A DNA stretch of 11,359 nucleotides, taken from contig JAEXAZ010000253.1 in assembly GCA_023394255.1 (NCBI GenBank), positions 1 through 11,359 of the forward strand, given 5' to 3'. The stretch comes from Bacillota bacterium (lineage in GTDB: Bacteria > Bacillota > Clostridia > Oscillospirales > Ruminococcaceae). Every line of letters starts with the position of its first letter. Within the stretch, counting starts at the first letter, position 1. The translations under genes and the position numbers were made by a program. Shown in pieces: positions 1-7,075 of the stretch. The notes under the pieces were generated by a model, which did no database searches, was not told the origin of the DNA, and worked only from the letters and a program-made list of their open reading frames with translations.

Positions 1-25
1 GCCGCAGGCAGGGCTTCCGGGCTAA
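1..25 (+). other. Possible 3' end of an upstream gene
   Basis: One frame (starting at base 2) is open from the window edge and ends at TAA 23-25, giving a C-terminus reading PQAGLPG. In this operon type the sugar-binding protein gene usually sits next to the ATPase gene, so this could be its tail. Seven codons are too few to identify it. The frame of the ATPase gene is also open to the window edge, so this assignment is weak. Confidence 0.22.
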
Positions 26-47
26 TCCGGGCAAAATGCGTTCATGT

Positions 48-54
48 AAGGAGG
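48..54 (+). promoter_or_regulatory. Ribosome binding site fixing the GTG start of the ABC ATPase gene
   Basis: A full AAGGAGG lies 6 bases before the GTG at 61. It decides the start: the frame is open further upstream, and the next in-frame ATG (codon 11, base 91) has no purine-rich site before it. Confidence 0.8.
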
Positions 55-60
55 ATCACC

Positions 61-1575
61 GTGCCGCTGCAGTATGAAACCATTGTGGAAATGAAAGGGA
101 TTACAAAAGTATTCCCGGGCGTGAAAGCGCTGACGGACGTGGACCTGGAAATAAAAGCCGGCGAGGTGCACGCGCTCGTCGGAGAAAACGGCGCCGGCAA
201 ATCCACGATTATCAAAATCCTTATGGGGGTTTATTCAAGAACATCAGGAGAAATCTACCTGGAGGGCAAAAAGGTTGACATCAGGTCGCCGCTTCAGGCG
301 CAGGCGCTGGGTCTTGGGGCGGTCTATCAGGATGTAAACCTGGCGCAGCACCTTTCGGTAGCGGAAAACTTTTTTATGGGGCAGCTTCCTAAAACCCGGC
401 TGGGGCTGATTGATTACGCAAAAATTTACAGAGAGACAAAAGAAATCATGGACTCCATTGAAGTTCATGTAGACCCGAAGGCAATCCTGAGTACCCTTTC
501 GGTGGCGCAGCAGGAAATGGTGGCAATCGGAAAGATTCTGCACCAGAAAGCGAAACTGGTAATTTTTGACGAGCCGACCGCGCTGCTCACAAACGATGAA
601 ACAGAGCAGCTGTTCAAAATCATCTCCATGCTGAAACAGAAAAATGTCGCGATCATTTATATTTCCCACCGCATGGAAGAGATTTTCCGCATCTGCGACA
701 GGGCAACGGTCCTCAAAGACGGCGCGAAAGCGGGCACTGTCTATACGAAGGATACCAGCGAGGACGAGCTGATTTCCATGATGGTCGGCCGTGACGTGGA
801 GGACATGTACGGCATTGCGCATGCCGCTCCCGGCAAAACGGTGATTTCCGTAAAAGGGCTGACGCGCTCCCCCGCCTTCCGAAATATCAGCTTCGACGTC
901 CGGCAGGGTGAAATTTTCGGCATGTTCGGGCTTGTCGGTTCCGGACGCACGGAAATCGTCCGCAGCATCTTCGGTGCAGACGCAAAAGAAAGCGGTACGG
1001 TCGAAATAGGCGGCAGGCCGGCGGATTTCCGCTCGCCCAGACAGGCGATTGACGCCGGGGTCGCGCTGCTGCCCGAAGAGCGCAAAACACAGGGGCTGGC
1101 GCTCGGGCTTTCCATTATGGAAAACACCAACATGGCGGCAATCAAAAAAATCTCCCGCTATGGGGTGATCAACAACCGCAAAGGGGTTGAAGTTGCGGAA
1201 AAATTCCGGGACATCCTGCACACAAAAACGCCGACCGTCCACCAGCTGGTCAAAAACCTTTCGGGCGGCAACCAGCAAAAAGTCGTGATCGCAAAATGGC
1301 TGGCCATGGGAAGCGACCTGTTCATTTTTGACGAGCCGACCGTCGGCGTGGATGTCGGCGCGAAAATGGAAATCTACCGGGTTTTTGAGCAGCTGATCAG
1401 GGACGGGAAAACCATCCTCATTATCTCTTCCTATCTGCCCGAGGTGATGGGGCTTACAGACCGGCTGCTAATCATGTACGAAGGGCGGCAGATGGGCATT
1501 CTGGACCGGGCCGATTATCAGGAGGAGACGATCCTCAAACTTGCTTCGGGCATCAAACAGGAGGAACCAGCATGA
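61..1575 (+). CDS. Ribose-type sugar ABC transporter, double-domain ATP-binding protein
   Basis: This is the cytoplasmic ATPase of a CUT2-class (RbsA/MglA/XylG-like) sugar importer. Two ABC domains are fused, and 504 residues is the usual length. The N-terminal domain has Walker A GENGAGKST at 41-49, Q-loop near 90, a degenerate signature LSVAQ at 146-150, Walker B with FDEPTA at 169-174, and the switch histidine H203. The C-terminal half has the degenerate P-loop GLVGSGRTE (290-298), a canonical signature LSGGNQQK (400-407) and FDEPTVGVD (423-431). It lacks a switch histidine (ISSYLPE at 455-461). This asymmetry, with one weak site, is normal for the RbsA family. Its stop overlaps the permease start by 4 bases, so the two are translationally coupled. 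The substrate cannot be read from the ATPase; the downstream kinase and aldolase suggest a pentose or deoxypentose-like sugar. Confidence 0.95.
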   Translation: MPLQYETIVEMKGITKVFPGVKALTDVDLEIKAGEVHALVGENGAGKSTIIKILMGVYSRTSGEIYLEGKKVDIRSPLQAQALGLGAVYQDVNLAQHLSVAENFFMGQLPKTRLGLIDYAKIYRETKEIMDSIEVHVDPKAILSTLSVAQQEMVAIGKILHQKAKLVIFDEPTALLTNDETEQLFKIISMLKQKNVAIIYISHRMEEIFRICDRATVLKDGAKAGTVYTKDTSEDELISMMVGRDVEDMYGIAHAAPGKTVISVKGLTRSPAFRNISFDVRQGEIFGMFGLVGSGRTEIVRSIFGADAKESGTVEIGGRPADFRSPRQAIDAGVALLPEERKTQGLALGLSIMENTNMAAIKKISRYGVINNRKGVEVAEKFRDILHTKTPTVHQLVKNLSGGNQQKVVIAKWLAMGSDLFIFDEPTVGVDVGAKMEIYRVFEQLIRDGKTILIISSYLPEVMGLTDRLLIMYEGRQMGILDRADYQEETILKLASGIKQEEPA

Positions 1576-2534
1576 GTGAAATAGCACAGAAGAGCACAAA
1601 AAAAATGCGTTTTATCAGCGGGGGGATGAAGACCGAGCTGTTTTTGACGGGGGTCTTGTTCCTGCTGTTTATCGTGTTCTCCTTATCATCAGAAGTGTTT
1701 CTGACGGTCAACAACCTCAACGCCCTGATGCGGCAGACTTCCATCTACGGAATCGTGGCGATCGGAATGGTTTTTGTCATCACCTCCAGCGGAATCGACC
1801 TTTCGGTCGGCTCGGTGATCGGGCTGTCCGGCGTGCTGATGGCGATGTGCGTCGTCCGCGGGATACCCATACTGCTCTCCGCGCTTGTTTCCATCGCGGC
1901 CGGCTCGCTCGTGGGCCTGCTCAATGGCGTCCTGGTGCATAACGGAAAGGTGCCTCCTTTTATCGCCACCATGGGGACGATGACGGTTATCCGCGCACTG
2001 ATCATGCTGATTACCGGGGCGAAAATGATTTCCGGGCTTCCAAAGACCTTTACGGGGATTGCACAGATGGATATTCTGGGATTCCCTTTCCTTTTCATCG
2101 CCTGGGCGGTGGTTGTGGCAACCGCATGGTTCATCACCAGAAAAACAATTTTCGGGCGGAACATCTTTGCCATGGGCAGCAACAGAGAAGCTGCCAGGCT
2201 GAGCGGCATCAATATCCGCAGGACGACCTACGGCGTCTACATATTTTCCGCAGCCGTCTGCAGCATCGCAGGCGTGCTGCTGACCGCGCGGCTTGGAAAC
2301 GGCGTACCCACCGCGGGTGACGGTTATGAGCTGGACGCGATTGCCGCGTCGGTCGTAGGCGGCGCAAGCCTGGACGGCGGCGAGGGCAGCGTAATCGGGA
2401 CCGTTCTCGGCGCAATGATTATGGCGACCCTGCGGCAGGGCGGCACCCTGTTGGGCGTAAACTCTTTTATTCTGGAAATCATCATCGGGTCCCTGATCGT
2501 CATTGCGGTGTTGCTGGATAAGCTGAGAAAATAA
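1572..2534 (+). CDS. Ribose-type sugar ABC transporter permease
   Basis: This is the membrane subunit of the importer, in the RbsC/BPD_transp_2 family, with 320 residues as expected. It is strongly hydrophobic, with the first membrane segment at about 22-40, others across 55-120 and 130-190, and the last at about 300-316. Family motifs are visible: GIDLSVGS at 74-81, the cytoplasmic coupling stretch GSNREAARLSGI at 202-213, and YELDAIAASVVGGASLDGG at 252-270. The start overlaps the upstream stop (ATGA), and AGGAGG at 1559-1564 lies 7 bases before it. Only one permease gene is present, so the channel is probably a homodimer, as in the ribose transporter. No periplasmic-type binding protein is encoded in this window; one is presumably nearby upstream. 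Confidence 0.95.
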   Translation: MSEIAQKSTKKMRFISGGMKTELFLTGVLFLLFIVFSLSSEVFLTVNNLNALMRQTSIYGIVAIGMVFVITSSGIDLSVGSVIGLSGVLMAMCVVRGIPILLSALVSIAAGSLVGLLNGVLVHNGKVPPFIATMGTMTVIRALIMLITGAKMISGLPKTFTGIAQMDILGFPFLFIAWAVVVATAWFITRKTIFGRNIFAMGSNREAARLSGINIRRTTYGVYIFSAAVCSIAGVLLTARLGNGVPTAGDGYELDAIAASVVGGASLDGGEGSVIGTVLGAMIMATLRQGGTLLGVNSFILEIIIGSLIVIAVLLDKLRK

Positions 2535-2572
2535 CTTTTTCCTTTATTCTGAACTATATAGGGGGAACAGGC

Positions 2573-3553
2573 ATGATTTATAAAAAAGTTGCAAAAATCG
2601 AGGAAAAAATTTCAGCTGTCGGAATCGGATGCTGGAATTTCGGGGGGGATTGGGACCATCCGGACGAACAGACTTCCATCCAAATCATCCACGCCGCAAT
2701 CGACGCGGGGATCAACCTGTTCGATGTCGCGCCCGTTTACGGCTGGAACCGATCGGAAAAGATTCTGGGGAAGGCCCTCAGCGGCGGGCATCGGCAAAAA
2801 GTGCTGATTGCCTCCAAGTGCGGCCTTCTGTGGAACGACCGGCACGAGACGGCAAATAATCTGACAAAGGCCAGCATCCTGCAGGAGATTGACGGAAGCC
2901 TTTCACGGCTTCAGACCGATTACATAGACATCTATCAGCTGCACTGGCCCGATCACGCAACCCCGATTGAGGAGACGGTGGAAGCGCTGGAAACTATTAA
3001 AAAAGCCGGGAAAATCCGGTATGTCGGATTGAGCAATTTTTCTCCCCGCGACACCGAAATTTTTATGTCGATGACGGAGATCCATTGCCAGCAGTCGCTT
3101 TACAATATGCTCGAAAGAAATACAAACAGCTATCACGGCATTCCGCTGGAATATCAGACAGAAAAAGAAATTCTGCCGATGGTCAAGAAATACGGCCAGG
3201 CTTTCCTTCCCTACAGCCCGCTTTTTCAGGGCCTGCTCACCGGAAGGTTCACCCATGGGCGCAATTTTTCGGAAAAGGATATCCGCAATGAAAATCCCAA
3301 ACTGTCCGGACCGGCCTTTGACCTCTATTACAACGCCACGCTCCGGCTCGCAGATATCTGTAAAGAAATCGACAGACCCATGAGCGAGCTCGCGCTCAAT
3401 TGGCTGCGGCAGAAACCGGAAGTCACCTCCATTATCGGCGGCGTTTCCTCCCTGTCACAGCTTGAAAAAAATCTGCATTCCCTCAGCTGGGATATTCCCG
3501 TGCCTGTGATGGCGAAGATTGACGATATCCTGAAACCGTTTGAAAATCTGTAA
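2573..3553 (+). CDS. Aldo/keto reductase
   Basis: This is a cytoplasmic NAD(P)H-dependent oxidoreductase of the aldo/keto reductase superfamily; 326 residues is typical. The catalytic tetrad is intact: D51 and Y56 in FDVAPVYG, K82 in IASKCG and H124 in QLHWPD. The family stretch KAGKIRYVGLSNF lies near 144-156. It resembles the IolS/YajO-like branch that acts on sugars and small aldehydes, but the exact substrate is not visible. It follows the permease after 38 bases, with AGGGGG at 2560-2565 as ribosome site, and precedes the kinase after 15 bases, so it belongs to the same transcript. In this pathway it might oxidise or reduce the imported sugar before phosphorylation, or deal with an aldehyde released by the aldolase. 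Both roles are inference. Confidence 0.92.
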   Translation: MIYKKVAKIEEKISAVGIGCWNFGGDWDHPDEQTSIQIIHAAIDAGINLFDVAPVYGWNRSEKILGKALSGGHRQKVLIASKCGLLWNDRHETANNLTKASILQEIDGSLSRLQTDYIDIYQLHWPDHATPIEETVEALETIKKAGKIRYVGLSNFSPRDTEIFMSMTEIHCQQSLYNMLERNTNSYHGIPLEYQTEKEILPMVKKYGQAFLPYSPLFQGLLTGRFTHGRNFSEKDIRNENPKLSGPAFDLYYNATLRLADICKEIDRPMSELALNWLRQKPEVTSIIGGVSSLSQLEKNLHSLSWDIPVPVMAKIDDILKPFENL

Positions 3554-3568
3554 TAAAGCAGGTGTACT

Positions 3569-5086
3569 ATGTGCAAGTATCTGATCGCCCACGACCTGGG
3601 CACATCCGGCAATAAGGCGACCCTCTTTGCAGAGGACGGAAGGCTGGTCAAAAGCGTCACGCATTCCTATGGCACGCATTTTTATAACGGGAACTGGGTG
3701 GAGCAGGACCCGCTTGACTGGTGGAGGGCGGTATGCGCCTGCAACTGCCGGCTGCTCGACGGGATTGACAAAGCCATGGTCGCGGGCGTGGCTTTCAGCG
3801 GTCAGATGATGGGATGCGTCCCCGTCGGAAAAGGCGGGGAGCTGCTGCGCAGCGCCATTATCTGGGCGGACCAGCGCAGCGTCGCACAGGAGCGGGCGCT
3901 CCGCAATCAAATCGATGAATTGGCGTTCTATCACATTGTGGGGCACAAAATCAGCGCCTCCTACAGCCTTGAAAAGCTGATGTGGATACGCGACAACCAG
4001 CCGGCGCTTTTTCAGCAGATCCACAAGATGCTGCTGCCCAAGGATTACATCATCTACCGCCTGACGGGAGAATACGTCACCGATTATTCCGATGCTTCGG
4101 GAACCAACGCGTTTGACCTGCTCAAGCTGCGATGGTCGGATGAAATCCTGCAGGCCGCCGGAATCGACCTAGGCATGCTGCCGGATGCTTACCCCTCCAC
4201 TCATATTGCCGGGGCTGTTTCCCGGCAGGTGGCCGAAGAGTGCGGGCTTGCGGCGGGCACTCCGATTGTGATCGGCGGCGGGGACGGGGTCTGCGCGTCT
4301 GTCGGCGCGGCTTCCGTCACCGAGAATGTCGCTTACAATTACCTCGGCTCCTCCTCCTGGATCGCCTATACGGCGAAACAGCCGGTTTTTGACCCGCAGA
4401 TGCGCACCTTTAACTGGGCGCACCTTGTCCCCGGCCTCTATTCCCCCACCGGGACCATGCAGGCCGCGGGGAATTCCCTGCACTTTATGAAGGAGCTTTT
4501 TCAGGACGGACTGTCCGTGACGGCAAAACAACGGGGCTGCGGCATCTACCAGCTGATAGATGAGCTGATTTCCGCCTCCCCGCCCGGCTCGAACGGGTTG
4601 CTCTACCTCCCCTACCTGCTCGGCGAGCGCAGCCCGCGCTGGGACCCGAACGCGCGCGGCGCGTTCATCGGCTTAAAAATGGAGCATACCAAAGCGGACC
4701 TGCTGCGCGCCACGGTGGAAGGGGTGCTCATGAACCTCGACATCATCCTGAACATCTTCCGGCAGGAAGCCGACATTACCTCCGTCAACATCATCGGAGG
4801 GCTTGCGAAGGGCGCCCCGGTCAGAAAGATGCTGGCGGACATTTATGGGATTCCAGCCTGCAAGCTGAATTACCTGGAAGAAGCGACCTCGATCGGCGCC
4901 GCGGTGGCCGCAGGCGTGGGGACCGGCGTGCTCAAAGACTTCCGGGAGATCCACCGGTTTATCCGCGAAGAAGAATGGATTGAGCCGGATAAAAACATGC
5001 ACGCAAAATATAAACAAACCAAACAACTATTTGATGACAGCTATTTCGCCCTGCGGGAGATTTTTGCCCGGCTGGCGGAAGTTTAG
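3569..5086 (+). CDS. FGGY-family carbohydrate kinase, xylulokinase-like
   Basis: This is an ATP-dependent sugar or polyol kinase with FGGY N- and C-domains; 505 residues matches the family. The phosphate loop reads HDLGTSGNKA (8-17). A xylulokinase-like SGQMMG lies at 77-82, the sugar-side WADQRS at 99-104, and LTGEYVTDYSDASGTNAFD at 165-183. The catalytic aspartate is probably D239 in GGGDG, and a C-terminal signature region spans about 409-428 (GGLAKGAP...). All expected catalytic elements are present. Xylulokinase is the closest type by motif, but FGGY kinases cover many ketoses and alditols and also the AI-2 kinase LsrK, so I do not assign a substrate. The ribosome site is weak (AGGTG, 3560-3564), so translation may rely on coupling with the reductase gene. 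Placement just before a DeoC-type aldolase suggests the product feeds that enzyme. Confidence 0.93.
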   Translation: MCKYLIAHDLGTSGNKATLFAEDGRLVKSVTHSYGTHFYNGNWVEQDPLDWWRAVCACNCRLLDGIDKAMVAGVAFSGQMMGCVPVGKGGELLRSAIIWADQRSVAQERALRNQIDELAFYHIVGHKISASYSLEKLMWIRDNQPALFQQIHKMLLPKDYIIYRLTGEYVTDYSDASGTNAFDLLKLRWSDEILQAAGIDLGMLPDAYPSTHIAGAVSRQVAEECGLAAGTPIVIGGGDGVCASVGAASVTENVAYNYLGSSSWIAYTAKQPVFDPQMRTFNWAHLVPGLYSPTGTMQAAGNSLHFMKELFQDGLSVTAKQRGCGIYQLIDELISASPPGSNGLLYLPYLLGERSPRWDPNARGAFIGLKMEHTKADLLRATVEGVLMNLDIILNIFRQEADITSVNIIGGLAKGAPVRKMLADIYGIPACKLNYLEEATSIGAAVAAGVGTGVLKDFREIHRFIREEEWIEPDKNMHAKYKQTKQLFDDSYFALREIFARLAEV

Positions 5087-5097
5087 GAGGATATTTT

Positions 5098-5784
5098 ATG
5101 CAACTGACCCTTGAACAACTGGCGGGCATGATTGACCAGACGCTTCTCAAGCCCTATGTATCCAATCGGGAGTTAAGGCTCCACTGCGAGGAAGCGGCCG
5201 CCCACCATTTTAAAACGGTAGCCATCAACAATGCCGCCGTTCCCTATTGCAGCAGGATTTTGGAGGGAAGCGGCGTGCTCTGCGACGCGGCGGTCAGCTT
5301 TCCGCTCGGGCAGTGCACCGTGGAAACCAAGGTTTTTGAAACTATTGACGTCATTGCAAAAGGAGCCGGCGAGGTGGATTATGTGGTCAACCTCGTGGAG
5401 GTAAAAAATCAAAACTGGGCTTATGTGGAGGATGAAATGCGCCGGATTGTGGAGGCCTGCAGCCAGCGCGGCGTCACCTCCAAGGTAATATTTGAAAACT
5501 GCTATCTGACGGATGACGAAAAGAAGAAGCTTTGTGAAATCGCGCTCAAGGTAAAACCTACTTTTGTCAAAACTTCTACCGGATTCGGCACCGGCGGCGC
5601 GACACTGGAGGATGTCAGGCTAATGAAGTCCTGTGTCGGCGACGCGGTCCGGATTAAGGCGGCGGGCGGTGTCCGCACCGCCGAGCAGGCCCTGGCCATG
5701 ATCGAAGCCGGCGCCGGCAGAATCGGGACCAGCCAGGGTGTACAAATTCTGAAGCAATATCAAATCCTGCTTGCCGGAGCATAA
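5098..5784 (+). CDS. deoC: Deoxyribose-phosphate aldolase family protein
   Basis: This is a class I (Schiff-base) aldolase of the DeoC family. Known members reversibly split 2-deoxy-D-ribose 5-phosphate into glyceraldehyde 3-phosphate and acetaldehyde. The length, 228 residues, matches Gram-positive DeoC. Catalytic residues are present: K158 in VKTSTGF (Schiff base), K187 in IKAAGGVR, and D94 in EVDYVVN. The N-terminal IDQTLLKP (12-19) has Q where IDHTLL is usual. Other departures are AINNAAV at 42-48, where many relatives have a CVNP-like motif, and TSQG at 211-214, where a Ser-Ser or Ser-Ala pair usually lies by the phosphate site. These may mark a shifted substrate. AGGAGG at 5085-5090 overlaps the kinase stop codon, and only 11 bases separate the genes. 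It is the last gene before the terminator. Confidence 0.88.
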   Translation: MQLTLEQLAGMIDQTLLKPYVSNRELRLHCEEAAAHHFKTVAINNAAVPYCSRILEGSGVLCDAAVSFPLGQCTVETKVFETIDVIAKGAGEVDYVVNLVEVKNQNWAYVEDEMRRIVEACSQRGVTSKVIFENCYLTDDEKKKLCEIALKVKPTFVKTSTGFGTGGATLEDVRLMKSCVGDAVRIKAAGGVRTAEQALAMIEAGAGRIGTSQGVQILKQYQILLAGA

Positions 5785-5795
5785 CAGCCATACAT

Positions 5796-5835
5796 AAGCA
5801 TCGGGGAGCCGTTCAGGCATCCCCGATGCTTTTTT
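5796..5835 (+). terminator. Strong intrinsic terminator of the sugar operon
   Basis: A perfect 12-bp stem pairs AAGCATCGGGGA (5796-5807) with TCCCCGATGCTT (5820-5831). The stem can extend inside by GCC/GGC around a GTTCA loop, with one bulged A. It runs into a six-T tract at 5830-5835. It starts 11 bases after the aldolase stop and ends the operon. Confidence 0.95.
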
Positions 5836-5888
5836 CCGCAAACCGGTCTTTTCCGTTTCGTTCCCTGTCGGGGAAACTCATGAAAAGA

Positions 5889-5917
5889 TTGCATCTTTTT
5901 TTCAAAGCCTATAGAAT
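5889..5917 (+). promoter_or_regulatory. Probable sigma-A-type promoter of the HAD hydrolase gene
   Basis: TTGCAT (5889-5894) and TAGAAT (5912-5917) are spaced by 17 bases. The -10 box matches TATAAT at 5 of 6 positions; the -35 box is weaker (3 of 6). The expected start near 5924 leaves a leader of only about 18 bases, which just includes the GGTGAGGAG ribosome site at 5933-5941. A promoter is expected here because the operon terminator lies just upstream. Confidence 0.55.
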
Positions 5918-5941
5918 AGTATTCATATCATCGGTGAGGAG

Positions 5942-6592
5942 ATGCGAAATGGTGTTATTTTCGATATGGACGGCCTGATGTTCGACACGGAGCGTCTTTG
6001 GGATGAAGTCTGGGAGGAGGTTGGCCATACCTATGGCGTCGATACCGGCAAAGAATTTAGCATACGTACCCGCGGGACCAATCAGGCGGACACGCGGGAA
6101 GTCTTTCTTCAGCTGTTCGGCGCGGACGGGGTTAATTATGAGGAACTGCAGGGGCGCTGTCTTGCGCGTCTGGAAGAGGAGCTGGAGCGGCATATCCCGG
6201 TGAAACCGGGGCTGTATGAGCTGTTGGACACTCTGAAAGGGCGGGATATCCCCATGGCTGTGGCCAGTTCCACCCATCAAAAGATGGTTCTGCACAACCT
6301 GGAGCTTGCGGGAATCACGTCTTACTTTTCCTCTGTCGTCACCGGCGACATGGTGGAACACGGTAAGCCCGCGCCCGACATCTTTCTGGCGGCCGCCAAA
6401 GCCATCGGCAGAAAGCCGGCGCACTGCCTCGTCCTGGAGGACAGCGCCAACGGAATCCGCGCGGCGGCGGCCGCAGGCTGCCTTTCCGTCATGGTGCCCG
6501 ATCTGGACCCGCCGACCCCCGAACTTGCCCGGCTTTATACCGCGCGGGCAGACAGCCTCAAGCAGGTGGCCGGTCTGCTGGATACGCTCTGA
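5942..6592 (+). CDS. HAD-superfamily hydrolase, phosphatase / beta-phosphoglucomutase-like
   Basis: This is a cytoplasmic haloacid-dehalogenase-fold enzyme of 216 residues with a helical C1 cap at about 16-85. Members remove or shift phosphate on sugar phosphates and similar small molecules. Motif I is FDMDG with nucleophile D8 and acid/base D10. Motif II is the serine in VASST (about S109). Motif III is K142 in HGKPAPD. Motif IV is the E166-D167 pair in VLEDSANG. All catalytic groups are present. The alanine-rich run after motif IV (174-178) is not unusual in this GC-rich context. The ATG at 5942 is the only good start, although AGGAG abuts it directly, so the effective ribosome site is probably GGTGAGG at 5933-5939. 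It is separated from the sugar operon by a terminator and seems independently expressed. Substrate is not assignable: phosphatase and mutase members share these motifs. Confidence 0.9.
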   Translation: MRNGVIFDMDGLMFDTERLWDEVWEEVGHTYGVDTGKEFSIRTRGTNQADTREVFLQLFGADGVNYEELQGRCLARLEEELERHIPVKPGLYELLDTLKGRDIPMAVASSTHQKMVLHNLELAGITSYFSSVVTGDMVEHGKPAPDIFLAAAKAIGRKPAHCLVLEDSANGIRAAAAAGCLSVMVPDLDPPTPELARLYTARADSLKQVAGLLDTL

Positions 6593-6627
6593 AAAAGGAT
6601 AAAAAAACAGCCGGGCCACTTGGCGAA

Positions 6628-6715
6628 CCTCCAATAAGGATGTTTATGAAAATCATAATTGTTTCGCACGAAGCCGAACGGTTACCGATGAATTGTAAAT
6701 AATCTTTATTGGAGG
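6628..6715 (+). promoter_or_regulatory. Inverted repeat able to pair two ribosome sites upstream of tnpV
   Basis: CCTCCAATAAGGAT (6628-6641) pairs with ATCTTTATTGGAGG (6702-6715) over 14 bases, with one G-U pair as RNA. The loop is 60 bases. The right arm contains the GGAGG ribosome site of tnpV (6711-6715, 9 bases before its ATG). The left arm contains AAGGA (6636-6640), suitably placed before a small ATG frame at 6646. Folding would therefore hide both sites at once. This layout resembles translational attenuators, but function is inference. As DNA, the same repeat could instead be a protein-binding or element-end sequence. Confidence 0.55.
6646..6702 (+). CDS. Candidate 18-codon leader peptide upstream of tnpV
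   Basis: The frame ATG 6646 to TAA 6700-6702 would encode MKIIIVSHEAERLPMNCK. It is preceded by AAGGA at 6636-6640, 5 bases away, and lies wholly in the loop of the inverted repeat, with its stop codon touching the right arm. A ribosome translating to that stop would be expected to disturb the hairpin covering the tnpV ribosome site. I recognise no known leader peptide. The frame is short enough to be chance, so translation is unproven. It could also be a leftover piece of a larger gene. Confidence 0.38.
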   Translation: MKIIIVSHEAERLPMNCK

Positions 6716-6724
6716 ATTTGCTTT

Positions 6725-7075
6725 ATGGCAAAGTTTGAATTTGAATACACAAAGATCGATGGGCTGTTATATCCCAACATTGAACTTGATGGAAAAGCAG
6801 AGTTTGATAACTTGGAGAAATATGGACGGCTCCGACTGAACTACTTGCACGAACAAAAGCCGGGGATGTATCGTGAACTGCTTCTGACCGGCAAGCTGGC
6901 AAAGCATTGTGCGACGATTGACAAGACTGCTTTCAATATGGCAGAACGCATCCGTGCAGACTATCTGAAAGCGTACCCTATGCCGGAAGAAGATACACTG
7001 GAGCGTATCCGCATTTCTACGCAGGCTCAGATGATTGCGGATGAAATTGTCACAACCCGACTAATTTGTATGTAA
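6725..7075 (+). CDS. tnpV: TnpV-family transposon-encoded protein
   Basis: This small protein of 116 residues resembles the TnpV family known from Tn4451-like mobilizable elements and common in Clostridia genomes. The recognisable core is a pattern of YG.LR..YL.E..P..Y..LLL.GKL..H...ID at about residues 33-66, followed by a charged helical C-terminal half (about 70-112). The biochemical role of TnpV is unclear to me; it is not a recombinase by any motif I can see. GGAGG at 6711-6715 serves the ATG at 6725. Its codons are visibly more AT-rich than those of the genes on either side, which fits recent transfer. No serine or tyrosine recombinase, relaxase or other transposon gene is beside it, so it is an orphan or remnant. 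Identification rests on pattern recall and is not proven by alignment. Confidence 0.72.
   Translation: MAKFEFEYTKIDGLLYPNIELDGKAEFDNLEKYGRLRLNYLHEQKPGMYRELLLTGKLAKHCATIDKTAFNMAERIRADYLKAYPMPEEDTLERIRISTQAQMIADEIVTTRLICM

Noticed and set aside
244..1278. Long minus-strand open frame (344 codons) opposite the ABC ATPase gene
   Set aside because: It lies wholly inside a gene with complete Walker and signature motifs, its translation shows no recognisable family, and long antisense open frames are common in GC-rich coding DNA.
3455..4024. Minus-strand open frame opposite the end of the reductase gene and start of the kinase gene
   Set aside because: It overlaps two well-supported genes and its translation has no recognisable motif.
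5855..5877. Bulged GTTTC...CCC/GGG...GAAAC hairpin before the HAD promoter, as an operator
   Set aside because: The stem is broken by a three-base bulge and is weak. It matches no operator I know and may be chance.
6610..6627. GCC...GGC mini-hairpin after the HAD gene as a terminator
   Set aside because: The stem is only 3-4 bp and no T tract follows.
5909..6634. Minus-strand open frame of 241 codons covering the HAD gene
   Set aside because: The plus strand carries all four HAD motifs; the reverse frame is a shadow with no family features.
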